Source of the DNA: Streptomyces cupreus
GTDB lineage: Bacteria; Actinomycetota; Actinomycetes; Streptomycetales; Streptomycetaceae
Direction: 5' to 3'
Assembly: GCF_014257025.1 (NCBI RefSeq)
Contig: NZ_JACMSF010000008.1
Location: 169,288 to 233,287, forward strand
DNA length: 64,000 nt
The notes under the pieces were generated by a model. The model was not told where the DNA came from and ran no database searches. It worked only from the letters and a program-made list of their open reading frames with translations. The position numbers and the translations under genes are program-made. Shown one piece after another: positions 38,746 through 47,457 of the stretch. The number at the start of each line of letters is the position of its first letter. The first letter of the stretch is position 1.

Positions 38746-39468
38746 ATGGGCTGGCACCGTGAGCTGCTGATCGGATTCGACCTGGAGACGACCGGGACGG
38801 ATCCGAATGAAGCGCGCATCGTCACAGGGGCCGTGATCGAGGTCAGGGGCGGACAGCCGCTGGGGCGCCGGGAGTGGCTGGCGGACCCGGGCGTGGAGAT
38901 CCCGGCGGACGCGGTGGCGGTGCACGGGATCAGCAATGAACGCGCGGCCACCGAGGGCCGGCCCGCCGACCAGGTGGCGGATGCCATCGCGGAGGTCCTG
39001 GCGGGCTACTGGAAGACGGGCGTTCCGGTCGTCGCCTACAACGCCGCGTTCGACCTGAGCCTGCTCTCCGCCGAACTGCGGCGCTACGGCCTGCCGTCGC
39101 TGCGGGACCGGCTGGGCGGGGTGGAGCCCGCGCCCGTCGTCGACCCGTACACCATCGACCGCTGGGTCGACCGCTACCGCCGCGGCAAGCGCAACCTGGA
39201 GGCGGTCTGCGCGGAGTACGGCGTCCCGCTCGACTCCGCCCACGACGCCTCGGCCGACGCCCTTGCCGCGGCCCGGCTCGCCTGCGCGATAGCCGACCGC
39301 CACCCCAAGATCGCGTCCCTCGGCCCGGCGGAACTCCACCGCCGCCAGATCGAGTGGTACGCCGAGTGGGCGGCGGACTTCCAGAACTTCCTGCGCCGCA
39401 AGGGCGATGCGGCGGCGGTGGTGGACGGCACCTGGCCGCTGCGGGAGCCCGCGGGCGAGACGGTCTAG
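38746..39468 (+). CDS. DEDDh 3'-5' exonuclease (DnaQ/epsilon-like)
   Basis: The protein has 240 residues; ATG 38746 is preceded by gaaggggg. All exonuclease motifs are present: GFDLETTGTDP (Exo I, Asp and Glu), VAYNAAFDLSLLSAEL (Exo II, Asp) and DSAHDASADALAAARL (Exo III, His and Asp). It is a stand-alone proofreading-type exonuclease of the kind common in streptomycetes, without the BRCT or GIY-YIG additions seen in some. It may act in DNA repair or in degradation of oligoribonucleotides or ssDNA. Confidence 0.9.
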   Translation: MGWHRELLIGFDLETTGTDPNEARIVTGAVIEVRGGQPLGRREWLADPGVEIPADAVAVHGISNERAATEGRPADQVADAIAEVLAGYWKTGVPVVAYNAAFDLSLLSAELRRYGLPSLRDRLGGVEPAPVVDPYTIDRWVDRYRRGKRNLEAVCAEYGVPLDSAHDASADALAAARLACAIADRHPKIASLGPAELHRRQIEWYAEWAADFQNFLRRKGDAAAVVDGTWPLREPAGETV

Positions 39469-39580
39469 CACCGGGCGCCCGTCGTGGCGCCGGCGTGGCA
39501 TCGGCGCGGCACCGGCGAGTGACGCGTGCGTGGCGGGGCGGGCTCGCGGTGCGGCGGTTCTGGGTCCGGCCGCGCTCCCT

Positions 39581-40078
39581 TCAGACCGTCGCCGGCCCCG
39601 CGATCCGCTCCACGCGTGGCTTGGCCAGCCGTTCGTAGTCGGTGCCCGACATCAGCAGGGACCGGTCCAGTCGGGCCGCGTTGAAGTACAGCTTCGGCTG
39701 GGCCACCACCTCCGGGTCGGCGACGACTTCGAGGTCGGGGTCGAAGCTGAAGGGGAGGACCGTGCCGGGGATCGAGCGGGCCAGACGTTCGGCGGTCTCC
39801 GGGTCGCTGAAGCCCACATAGCGCGCCGTGTACAGGTCCCGGACGGCGTCCAGGTCCACCCGGCGGTCGCCGGGGACGACCGCGAGGACGTGCCGGGTGG
39901 TGCGGCGGTCCACCTTGACCCGCAGCACGATGCACTTCGCGGCCTGGGACGCCGGGTGGCCGCGCAGTGCGCAGACGGCCTCGGTGGCGCCCTCGGGTTC
40001 GTGGTCGAGGAGTTGGTAGTCGACGGAGGAGGTGTCGAGAAGGGAGATCAGGCGCCGGTAAGTGTCGTGCTCGGGCAT
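39581..40078 (-). CDS. YbaK/ProX-type aminoacyl-tRNA deacylase family protein
   Basis: The protein has 165 residues. SQAAKCIVLRVKVD contains the conserved Lys of YbaK/ProX editing domains, and GTVLPFSFDPDLEVVADPEV the family's GxxxPFxF loop. It would hydrolyse a mischarged aminoacyl-tRNA (such as Cys-tRNA-Pro) in the cytoplasm. Its 5' end overlaps the 3' end of the EamA transporter gene by 31 bp on the same strand, so the pair is an operon. Confidence 0.88.
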   Translation of the reverse strand: MPEHDTYRRLISLLDTSSVDYQLLDHEPEGATEAVCALRGHPASQAAKCIVLRVKVDRRTTRHVLAVVPGDRRVDLDAVRDLYTARYVGFSDPETAERLARSIPGTVLPFSFDPDLEVVADPEVVAQPKLYFNAARLDRSLLMSGTDYERLAKPRVERIAGPATV

Positions 40079-41004
40079 GCGGGGTCCTTGGCGGGGTGGT
40101 GATCCGGTGTGCGGTCGGCGGGGGCCGTGCGGTGGGCGCGTTCCACGGCCTGCCCCCAGTAGGTGCCGGTGAGCATCAGGGCGGCGCCGAGGCCCGTCAG
40201 TACGGTCAGGTGCTCGCCGCCCAGGGCGATGCCCACCGCCACCGCCCACAGCGGCTCGGTGCCCAGCAGCAGACTGGCCCGGCTCGCCGATGTCCGCTGC
40301 ACGGCCCAGGTCTGCGCCAGGAACGCGAACACGCTGCAGAACAGGGCCAGATACACCAGCTGCGTCCAGGCTGCCGAGTCGGCGCGGGCCAGCGTCGGCA
40401 ACCCGGATCCGGCGACCGCGGGCAGGAACAGCACCGTGCCGACGAGGGTCTGCACCGTCGTCAGATGCAGCGGACGGATCGCCCGCCCGACGGTGAGTCG
40501 TCCGACCAGGACGACATGCCCGGCCCGGATCAGCGCCGCGCCGAGCATCAGCAGGTCGCCGAGGCGGGGCGCGTGAAAGCCGTTGCCGGACATCAGCAGG
40601 GCGACGGCGAGGACACAGACGCCGGTGGCGGCGTAGAAGGCGGCCGGCAGTCCGCCGGAGCGCCCCGCGCGGTCGAGGAGCGGGGTGAGCACGATCGTCA
40701 GGCTGATGATGAGCCCGGCGTTGGCGGCGGTGGTGTGGGCGACGCCGTACGTCTCCACGATCAGCACCGCTGCCTGTGTCAGGCCCAGCGGCACCCCGGC
40801 GCGCAGCTCGTCGCGGGTCCACCGGCGCGAGCCCCGTCGGCAGAGGACGAGGCCGAGACAGGGGAGCGCGGACAGGGCGTAGCGGGCGAACAGCACCAGC
40901 AGGACGGGCAGGGCGGCGGTGGCCGTCTGGGCGGAGAGATAGCTGGATCCCCAGACGATCGCGACAAGGAGGAGTACCGCATCGGTACGGCGGACGTCGG
41001 ACAC
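40048..41004 (-). CDS. EamA-family (DMT superfamily) transporter
   Basis: The protein has 318 residues with ten predicted membrane segments in two EamA repeats: AVLLLVAIVWGSSYL opens the first, GDLLMLGAALIRAGHVVLVG the second. EamA proteins export amino acids or metabolites. It is divergent from a LysR gene across 80 bp, the usual arrangement for a LysR-controlled exporter, and it overlaps the YbaK-type gene. The hydrophilic tail after residue 295 is Pro/Thr-rich and probably unstructured. Confidence 0.88.
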   Translation of the reverse strand: MSDVRRTDAVLLLVAIVWGSSYLSAQTATAALPVLLVLFARYALSALPCLGLVLCRRGSRRWTRDELRAGVPLGLTQAAVLIVETYGVAHTTAANAGLIISLTIVLTPLLDRAGRSGGLPAAFYAATGVCVLAVALLMSGNGFHAPRLGDLLMLGAALIRAGHVVLVGRLTVGRAIRPLHLTTVQTLVGTVLFLPAVAGSGLPTLARADSAAWTQLVYLALFCSVFAFLAQTWAVQRTSASRASLLLGTEPLWAVAVGIALGGEHLTVLTGLGAALMLTGTYWGQAVERAHRTAPADRTPDHHPAKDPACPSTTLTGA

Positions 41005-41084
41005 GTGGCTACGGTGCCCCGAATCGTCTCTGAAGCCCAGTATCAGTCTCTTAAGTGATCTTTTAGTGCTCCTACACTGAGAGG

Positions 41085-42002
41085 ATGGACGAACGGCAGC
41101 TGCGGATCCTGCGTGAGCTGGGTGAACTGGGCAGTGTCACGGCGGTCGCCGAGGCGCTGCTGGTGACGCCGTCGGCGATCTCCCAGCAGCTCAGGCTGCT
41201 CCAGCGGGCGATCCCGGTACCGCTGACCGAGCGGCAGGGCAGACGGCTGGTGCTGACCGACGCCGGGCAGGCGCTGGCGGGTGCCGCCGTGGAGGTGGAG
41301 ACGGCGCTGGCGCGGGCCCGGGGCAGTGTCGAGGAGTTCGTGGGGCGCCCGGACGGGGAGGTGTCGGTGGCGGCGTTCCACAGTGCGGGCGGCTCGTTCT
41401 TCCCGCTCCTGCTGCGCGCTCTCGCCGGTCCCGGCAAGCCGGTGCCGAGGCTCGCCGACGAGGACGTACCGCAGGAGGAATTCCCCCGCCTGACCAGGGA
41501 GTACGACATCGTGCTCGCTCACCGTCTGGACCACGCCCCACCCTGGCCGGACACGGTCACGGTGACCACACTCCTGCGCGAACCCCTGGACGTGGCCATG
41601 CCCAAGGACCACCCCCTGGCCGAGAAGCGCCGCGTCACCCCGCGAGACGTGGCCGACGAACCCTGGATCACCGTCCACGACGGCTTCCCGGTGATGGCGA
41701 CGATCGACGCGATCGCAGCCGCCGCCGGCCGCCGCCTCCACCTGGCCCACCGCATCAACGAGTTCGCGGTGGTGGCGGAGGCCGTGGCGGCCGGAGGAGG
41801 CATCGCCCTGATGCCCCGCTGGACGATGCGCCCCCACCCGGCACTGACCCTCAGACCCCTGAGCGGAGTCCAGGCGAGGCGCACCATCGACGCCCTCTAC
41901 CGCCCGGAGCGGACGGCACGAAAGGCGGTCCGCACGGTACTGAAGGAGCTGCGCAATGCGGCTCGGTCGATCCAAGTTCCCCAGGGGCACGGGGCTGTAT
42001 AG
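41085..42002 (+). CDS. LysR-family transcriptional regulator
   Basis: The protein has 305 residues. The DNA-binding domain begins MDERQLRILRELGELGSVTA and continues TPSAISQQLRLLQRAIPVPL. The effector domain covers residues about 92-295. A tacact hexamer (41073-41078) ends only 6 bp before the ATG, so the mRNA may begin at the start codon (leaderless). The AT-rich gap to the EamA gene, with AGTG-n6-CACT (41065-41078), is a likely operator. It probably regulates the divergent EamA/YbaK operon. Confidence 0.9.
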   Translation: MDERQLRILRELGELGSVTAVAEALLVTPSAISQQLRLLQRAIPVPLTERQGRRLVLTDAGQALAGAAVEVETALARARGSVEEFVGRPDGEVSVAAFHSAGGSFFPLLLRALAGPGKPVPRLADEDVPQEEFPRLTREYDIVLAHRLDHAPPWPDTVTVTTLLREPLDVAMPKDHPLAEKRRVTPRDVADEPWITVHDGFPVMATIDAIAAAAGRRLHLAHRINEFAVVAEAVAAGGGIALMPRWTMRPHPALTLRPLSGVQARRTIDALYRPERTARKAVRTVLKELRNAARSIQVPQGHGAV

Positions 42003-42085
42003 ATGTGCGGCTCCGCCGCGTGGGCGCGCCCAGCCACGAGAAACCCGCAGTCCCCCGACAGCAGAACCGCCCCATCAACAGGCGC

Positions 42086-42955
42086 TCAGAACGAGTACCA
42101 CCGCACCGTCTCGTCCCCGTCCCGCAGCGAAGCCACCCGGCGTCGGAACTCCTCCAGCGCCTTCGGATTGCTCGGCGCGTGCTGGGAGACCCACGCGCAA
42201 CTGGCCGTCTCGCGAGCCCCCCGCAGCACCGAGCACCCCTCCCACTCCCGTACATCCCAGCCGTACACCGAGACGAACGACTCATAAGCCGCCGCGGGCA
42301 ACCCGTACCGGTCGCGGGACAGGGCCATGACGACCAGGTCGTGCTCGCGGAAATCGGAGGAGAAGGTTTCCAGGTCGACCAGTACGGGGCCGTCCGGGCC
42401 GACGTGGACGTTCCGGGGCAGGGCGTCCCCGTGGATCGGGCCCGCCGGCAGATGCGGAGTCAGCCGGGCCGCAGCCTCCGCGAAACCGTCCCGTCGCTCA
42501 CGCAGGTACGCCGCGTCCGCCGGATCGATCGCGTCCCCCGCGAGCCGCAGCCAGCGTTCCACCCCGCCCAGCAGGTCACGCGGTGGCAGGGCGAAGGAGA
42601 AGGAGGGTGACGGGAGGGCGTGTACGACCCGTAGGAGTTCGGCCAAATCTCGCGGTTCCGCCGGTCGTATCGGATCGGGCAGCCGGTGCCACACCGTCAC
42701 CGGGTGTCCCTCGATCAGCAGTGGCTCGGGCTCGGCCGCCCGGACCGCCGGGACGCCCGACTTCGCCAGCCACACCGCGATGTCCAGTTCACGCCGGGCC
42801 CGGTCCAGCAGTTCGGCGTCGCGGCCCACCTTGACGACCAGGTCACCGGCGGCGAACACGGCGTTCTCGCCCAGGGCGAGGAGAGCCGCGTCCCGTGCCG
42901 GGGCGGGCAGTACCCCCGCCGCGGCCAGTACCTCCCGGGCCCGCGTCTCGTCCAT
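42086..42955 (-). CDS. Aminoglycoside phosphotransferase-family kinase
   Basis: The protein has 289 residues from ATG 42955 (MDETRAREVLAAAG). The catalytic loop HGDALPRNVHVG holds Asp and Asn of the APH family, and VLVDLETFSSDFREHDLVVM the metal-binding Asp followed by the conserved downstream Asp. Unlike the APH-fold protein at 22129-23079, this one has all catalytic residues. The substrate is unknown; such proteins phosphorylate aminoglycosides, macrolides, choline, homoserine or other small molecules. It stands alone between a LysR gene and a sugar importer. Confidence 0.83.
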   Translation of the reverse strand: MDETRAREVLAAAGVLPAPARDAALLALGENAVFAAGDLVVKVGRDAELLDRARRELDIAVWLAKSGVPAVRAAEPEPLLIEGHPVTVWHRLPDPIRPAEPRDLAELLRVVHALPSPSFSFALPPRDLLGGVERWLRLAGDAIDPADAAYLRERRDGFAEAAARLTPHLPAGPIHGDALPRNVHVGPDGPVLVDLETFSSDFREHDLVVMALSRDRYGLPAAAYESFVSVYGWDVREWEGCSVLRGARETASCAWVSQHAPSNPKALEEFRRRVASLRDGDETVRWYSF

Positions 42956-43118
42956 CGTCCGCCTCCAGGTTGCCCTCGGTGAGTGGGTCATCCGTCGGCC
43001 AGTCTCGCATTCGCACAGGTCGGAACGTGTGCGCGGTGTCTTGACGGTGCACACACTTGTCACGACCATGACCAAATCCCGTCCGAGATCGTCACGAGCC
43101 CCACGAGGAGCCGATCAC

Positions 43119-44030
43119 GTGACCTTGGTGACCGCGACGTGGCGGTCGGCGCGGAAGGTGCCGCTCGACCGCGGGGCCTGGTTCCTCGTGCTGCCCGCGC
43201 TGATCCCGATCCTGCTGCTCAGCGTCGGGCCGCTGCTGTACGGGATCCTGCTGGCCTTCACCGATTCGCAGTCGGGGCGCACCGAGCCCACCCAGTGGAT
43301 CGGCGGTCTCAACTTCCGGGATCTGCTGCAGGACACCCTGTTCTGGGAGTCGTTCCGGATCGGCCTGGTCTGGGCCGTCGGCGTCACCGTCCCGCAGTTC
43401 CTGCTGGCGCTCGGGCTCGCCCTCCTGCTCAACCAGGACCTCAAGCTGCGCTGGCTGGCCCGCGCCCTCGCGATCATCCCCTGGGCCATGCCGGAGGTCG
43501 TGGTCGGGGTGATGTGGCGGCTGGTCTACAACCCGGACGCGGGCATCCTCAACGAGACCCTGCGCGACCTTGGCCTCGGCGACGGACGCGACTGGCTCAG
43601 CGGGCTCGCCACCGCCCTGCCCGCCGTCATCGTGGTCGGCGTCTGGGCGGGGATGCCGACCACCACCGTCGCCCTGCTCGCCGGCCTCCAGAACACCCCG
43701 CGCGAACTGCACGAGGCCGCCGCCATGGACGGCGCCGGCGCCTGGCGCCGCTTCTGGACCGTCACCTGGCCCGCGCTCCGGCCGGTCGCCCTCGCGATCA
43801 CGGCGCTCAACCTCATCTGGAACTTCAACTCGTTCGCCCTGGTCTACGTCCTGACCAGTGGCGGCCCCGGCGGCCGCACCCGGCTGCCGATGCTCTTCGC
43901 CTACGAAGAGGCCTTCCGCTACGGGCAGTTCGGCTACGCCGCCGCGATGGGATGTGTCATGGTCGCCCTGATCTCGGTCCTGCTCGCCCTCTTCCTCGTC
44001 GGCCGCCTGAGGGGAGGGGACGAGTCGTGA
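43119..44030 (+). CDS. Sugar ABC transporter permease (MalF type)
   Basis: The protein has 303 residues from GTG 43119, chosen because cgaggag is about 8 nt upstream; ATG 43068 in the same frame has no ribosome site. Six membrane segments are seen; the EAA loop ELHEAAAMDGAGAWRRFWTV marks an ABC importer permease of the carbohydrate (CUT1) class. A ttgacg at 43041-43046 is a possible -35 element. The next gene's GTG overlaps this stop (GTGA). Confidence 0.92.
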   Translation: MTLVTATWRSARKVPLDRGAWFLVLPALIPILLLSVGPLLYGILLAFTDSQSGRTEPTQWIGGLNFRDLLQDTLFWESFRIGLVWAVGVTVPQFLLALGLALLLNQDLKLRWLARALAIIPWAMPEVVVGVMWRLVYNPDAGILNETLRDLGLGDGRDWLSGLATALPAVIVVGVWAGMPTTTVALLAGLQNTPRELHEAAAMDGAGAWRRFWTVTWPALRPVALAITALNLIWNFNSFALVYVLTSGGPGGRTRLPMLFAYEEAFRYGQFGYAAAMGCVMVALISVLLALFLVGRLRGGDES

Positions 44031-44860
44031 GGACCGGCATCCCGGCCCGCGTCGGCCAGTACGCCGCCCTGCTCGCCTATCTGGCCTTCCTCGCCTTCCC
44101 CTTCCTGTGGCTGATCTCCACCGCCTTCAAACCGCCCCGCGAACTCGGCAGCCTGCACCCCACCTGGATCCCCGAGAACCCCACCCTGGACAACTTCCGC
44201 CAGGCCTTCGACGAACAGCCGCTCCTGGACGCCGCGTCGAACTCCCTGATCGCCGCGCTCTCGGCCGCGCTGATCGCCGTACTGATCGCGACTCCCATGG
44301 CCTACGTCATGGCCCGGCGCCGCACCCGGCTCGCGCGCGCCGCGACCGGCTGGGTGGTCGTCAGCCAGGCGTTCCCGCTGGTGCTGGTGATCATCCCGCT
44401 GTTCCTGGTGCTGAAGAACCTGCGGCTGATCGACTCGCTGTTCGGCCTGATCCTGGTGTACGTCGTGTGGGCGCTGCCGTTCGCGTTGTGGATGCTCGTC
44501 GGATACGTCAGGGCCGTGCCGAGCGAGCTGGAGGAGGCGGCCGCCGTCGACGGCGCCGGACGGCTGCGCACGCTGGTCTCGGTGACCGCGCCGCTGCTCG
44601 CGCCGGGCATCGTGGCGACAGGGCTGTTCGCCTTCGTCACCGCGTGGAACGAGTTCTTCTTCGCGCTGGTCCTGCTGAAGACCCCGGAGAAACAGACCCT
44701 GCCGGTGATCCTCACCCATTTCATCGGCGCGGAGGGCGTCGCCGACCTCGGCCCGCTGGCGGCGGCCGCCTTCCTCGCGACCCTTCCCTCGCTGGTCGTC
44801 TTCGCGATCGTCCAACGCCGGATCACGGGCGGCATGCTCGCCGGGGCGGTGAAGAACTGA
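44027..44860 (+). CDS. Sugar ABC transporter permease (MalG type)
   Basis: The protein has 277 residues starting at GTG 44027, overlapping the MalF-type stop by four bases. Six membrane segments; EAA loop ELEEAAAVDGAGRLRTLVSV; the AWNEFFFALVLL segment is typical of CUT1 inner permeases. Its TGA overlaps the ATG of the binding protein gene by one base, so three genes are translationally coupled. No ATPase gene is nearby; in Streptomyces a shared MsiK ATPase usually energises such importers. Confidence 0.93.
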   Translation: MRTGIPARVGQYAALLAYLAFLAFPFLWLISTAFKPPRELGSLHPTWIPENPTLDNFRQAFDEQPLLDAASNSLIAALSAALIAVLIATPMAYVMARRRTRLARAATGWVVVSQAFPLVLVIIPLFLVLKNLRLIDSLFGLILVYVVWALPFALWMLVGYVRAVPSELEEAAAVDGAGRLRTLVSVTAPLLAPGIVATGLFAFVTAWNEFFFALVLLKTPEKQTLPVILTHFIGAEGVADLGPLAAAAFLATLPSLVVFAIVQRRITGGMLAGAVKN

Positions 44861-46149
44861 TGCGCCCACACAGGCTCATGCGCGCACGCCGGCTTCTCGT
44901 ACTGCTTCTGCTCCTCGCCGGCTGCACCAGCGGCGGTGGGTCGGAGGACGGCCGTATCACCCTCCGCTTCCAGTCCCTCGCCTGGCAGGAGGAGTCCGTC
45001 GCGGTCAACAAGGAACTCGTGGAGGAGTGGAACGCGCGCCATCCCGACATCAAGGTCGAGTATGTGCAGGGCAGTTGGGACAGCGTCCATGACCAGCTGC
45101 TCACCTCCTTTGAGGGCGGAGAGGCGCCGGACATCGTCCACGACGCCTCCGACGACCTCGCCGACTTCGCCTACGGCGGCCATCTCGCCGAACTGACCGA
45201 CCTGCTGTCCGAACGCCTCAAGTCAGATATTCCGCAACGCAGTTGGCAGACGGCGACCTTCGGGGACGGCATCTACGGCGTGCCGTTCCTCCAGGAACCA
45301 CGTGTCCTCATCGCCAACGCCACCTGGCTGAAGGAGTCCGGCGTACGGATCCCCACGCCCGAACGGCCCTGGAGCTGGGGAGAGTTCCGGCAGATCACCG
45401 AGGAGCTGAGCGGCGACGGCAAGTACGGTGTGGCCTGGCCGCTGAAGGAGCCCGTCTCCGCCACCCTCAACCTCTCCCTGTCGGCCGGCGGACAGCTCTT
45501 CCACCGGGACGCCGAGGGCAAGGTCGAGATCCGCTTCGAGGCCGCCGACGAGGTGGTCCCGCAGACGATCCACGACCAGGTCAACTCCGATGCGAGCGCG
45601 TCCGGTTCGACCCTGGGCAGCGGCGGCTCGGACACTCTGCCCGGCTTCTTCGGCGGCCGGTACGCGATGGTGCCGCTCGGCTTCTCCTACCGTCAGCAGA
45701 TCGTGCAGCAGGCCCCGGAGGGGTTCGACTGGCAGGTGCTGCCCGCCCCGGCGGGCGCGGACGGGCTCACCCAGGGTGTCAGTCCGCAGACCCTCTCCAT
45801 CGCCGAGGACAGCCCGCACAAGGAGGAGGCGGCCGAGTTCATCGACTTCCTGCTCCGGCCGAGGAACATGGTCCGGCTCGCCCTCGGCGACTGGATGCTG
45901 CCCACCGGAACCGAGGCCCTCAAGGACCCGGCGCTGCACACGGCCGAGCACGACTGGGCGACCGGCACCGCCCTCGCCGCGCATCTGCGCTCGGCGCCCG
46001 CGCAGTCGGTCCGCGGCTACCCGGAGTGGAAGGACAAGGTCGCCACGCCCTCCCTCCAGGAGTACTACAGCGGGGCGATCGGACTCGACGAGCTGCGCGA
46101 GCGTCTGGAGGAGGACGGGAACCTGGTCCTCGCCCGTTATCAGAGGTGA
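44860..46149 (+). CDS. Sugar-binding lipoprotein of ABC importer
   Basis: The protein has 429 residues. The signal ends with the lipobox LLLLAGC, so it is anchored by a lipidated Cys. Residues beyond 35 form a CUT1 family-1 solute-binding protein (ITLRFQSLAWQEESVAVNKE, GEAPDIVHDASDDLADFA, EAAEFIDFLL). It delivers a carbohydrate, probably an oligosaccharide, to the two permeases encoded just upstream. The order permease-permease-binding protein is the reverse of the usual Streptomyces order. No glycosidase or LacI/ROK regulator is adjacent, so the substrate cannot be guessed. Confidence 0.92.
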   Translation: MRPHRLMRARRLLVLLLLLAGCTSGGGSEDGRITLRFQSLAWQEESVAVNKELVEEWNARHPDIKVEYVQGSWDSVHDQLLTSFEGGEAPDIVHDASDDLADFAYGGHLAELTDLLSERLKSDIPQRSWQTATFGDGIYGVPFLQEPRVLIANATWLKESGVRIPTPERPWSWGEFRQITEELSGDGKYGVAWPLKEPVSATLNLSLSAGGQLFHRDAEGKVEIRFEAADEVVPQTIHDQVNSDASASGSTLGSGGSDTLPGFFGGRYAMVPLGFSYRQQIVQQAPEGFDWQVLPAPAGADGLTQGVSPQTLSIAEDSPHKEEAAEFIDFLLRPRNMVRLALGDWMLPTGTEALKDPALHTAEHDWATGTALAAHLRSAPAQSVRGYPEWKDKVATPSLQEYYSGAIGLDELRERLEEDGNLVLARYQR

Positions 46150-46160
46150 GAAAACCTGAG

Positions 46161-46197
46161 TTGCACGAGACGTCTCGTCTCGCCTAGTCTCTGTCGC
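46161..46197 (+). promoter_or_regulatory. Probable promoter and palindromic operator of the macrolide glycosyltransferase gene
   Basis: TTGCAC (46161-46166) and TAGTCT (46185-46190) with an 18-bp spacer look like a sigma-70-class promoter. The perfect 12-bp palindrome cgagacgtctcg (46166-46177) lies in the spacer. The -10 ends 7 bp before the ATG at 46198 and no Shine-Dalgarno sequence fits between, so the transcript should be leaderless. Confidence 0.6.
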
Positions 46198-47394
46198 ATG
46201 ACCTCACCCGCGCACATCGCCATGTTCTCCATCGCCGCCCACGGCCATGTGAACCCGAGCCTCGAAGTGATCCGTGAGCTCGTCGCGCGCGGGCACCGGG
46301 TCACCTACGCGATCCCGCCCGTGTTCGCCGAGAAGGTCGCCGAGACCGGCGCCGAGCCGAAGCTGTGGAACTCCACCCTGCCCGGACCCGACGCCGACCC
46401 GGAGGCCTGGGGCAGCACCCTGCTGGACAACGTCGAGCCGTTCCTGGCCGACGCCATCCAGGCGCTGCCCCAGCTCATCGAGGCCTACGACGGCGACGAA
46501 CCGGACCTCGTCCTGCACGACATCACCTCCTACCCCGCCCGCGTCCTCGCCCACCGCTGGGGCGTGCCCTGCGTCTCGCTCTCGCCGAACCTCGTCGCGT
46601 GGGAGGGCTACGAGGAGGAGGTCGCCGAGCCGATGTGGGCGGAGCCGAAGAAGACCGAGCGGGGCAAGGCCTACTACGCCCGCTTCCGGAGCTGGCTGGA
46701 GGAGAACGGCGTCACCCTGCATCCGGACCCTTTCGCGGGCCGACCCGACCGCTCCCTCGTACTGATCCCGAAGGCGTTGCAACCGAACGCCGACCGGGTC
46801 GACGAGTCGGTGTACTCCTTCGTCGGCGCCTGCCAGGGCGACCGCGGCGCCGAGGGGGAATGGCAGCGGCCCGCAGGTGCCGAGAGGGTCGTGCTCGTCT
46901 CGCTCGGGTCCGCCTTCACCAAGCAGCCCGGCTTCTACCGGGAGTGCGTCAGGGCCTTCGGTGAGCTGCCGGGCTGGCATCTGGTGCTCCAGATCGGCAG
47001 GCATGTCGACCCGGCCGAGCTGGGGGACGTACCGGCCAACGTCGAAGTGCGGTCGTGGGTACCGCAGTTGGCCGCGCTGAAGCAGGCCGACCTGTTCGTC
47101 ACCCACGCCGGCGCGGGCGGCAGCCAGGAGGGGATGGCCACCGCCACCCCGATGATCGCCGTACCGCAGGCCGTGGATCAGTTCGGCAACGCGGAGATGC
47201 TCCAGGCGCTCGGCGTCGCCCGGAAGTTGCTCACCGAGGAGGCCACCGCCGAGGCGCTGCGCGAGACCGCGCTCGCCCTCGTCGACGACTCCGAGGTGGC
47301 CCGGCGACTGAAGGAGATCCAGGCGCAGATGGCCGAGGAGGGCGGTACGCGGCGGGCGGCCGACCTCATCGAGGACGAACTTCCCGCTCGCTGA
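46198..47394 (+). CDS. Macrolide glycosyltransferase (MGT/OleD type, GT1)
   Basis: The protein has 398 residues. The start [20 protein letters not shown] and many later stretches ([59 protein letters not shown]) are almost identical to the S. lividans macrolide glycosyltransferase as I remember it. The sugar-nucleotide motif is [20 protein letters not shown] with FVTHAG histidine, and His16 of AAHGHVNP is the catalytic base. It transfers glucose from UDP-glucose to macrolides, inactivating them. It is monocistronic, with a strong terminator 9 bp after the stop. Confidence 0.93.
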   Translation: MTSPAHIAMFSIAAHGHVNPSLEVIRELVARGHRVTYAIPPVFAEKVAETGAEPKLWNSTLPGPDADPEAWGSTLLDNVEPFLADAIQALPQLIEAYDGDEPDLVLHDITSYPARVLAHRWGVPCVSLSPNLVAWEGYEEEVAEPMWAEPKKTERGKAYYARFRSWLEENGVTLHPDPFAGRPDRSLVLIPKALQPNADRVDESVYSFVGACQGDRGAEGEWQRPAGAERVVLVSLGSAFTKQPGFYRECVRAFGELPGWHLVLQIGRHVDPAELGDVPANVEVRSWVPQLAALKQADLFVTHAGAGGSQEGMATATPMIAVPQAVDQFGNAEMLQALGVARKLLTEEATAEALRETALALVDDSEVARRLKEIQAQMAEEGGTRRAADLIEDELPAR

Positions 47395-47402
47395 ACACAG
47401 TT

Positions 47403-47440
47403 GAGGGCCCGTCGGTTCCCCCGTGAACCGACGGGCCCTC
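47403..47440. terminator. Strong bidirectional terminator
   Basis: A 16-bp perfect stem, gagggcccgtcggttc (47403-47418) with gaaccgacgggccctc (47425-47440), encloses a 6-nt loop. It sits between the converging glycosyltransferase and MMPL genes. Confidence 0.88.
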
Positions 47441-47457
47441 GTGTCATGCGGTCGGGA

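Noticed and set aside
42086..42955. Aminoglycoside-resistance gene (APH) call
   Set aside because: The fold and catalytic residues are APH-like, but no feature identifies an aminoglycoside as substrate, so only the family is given.
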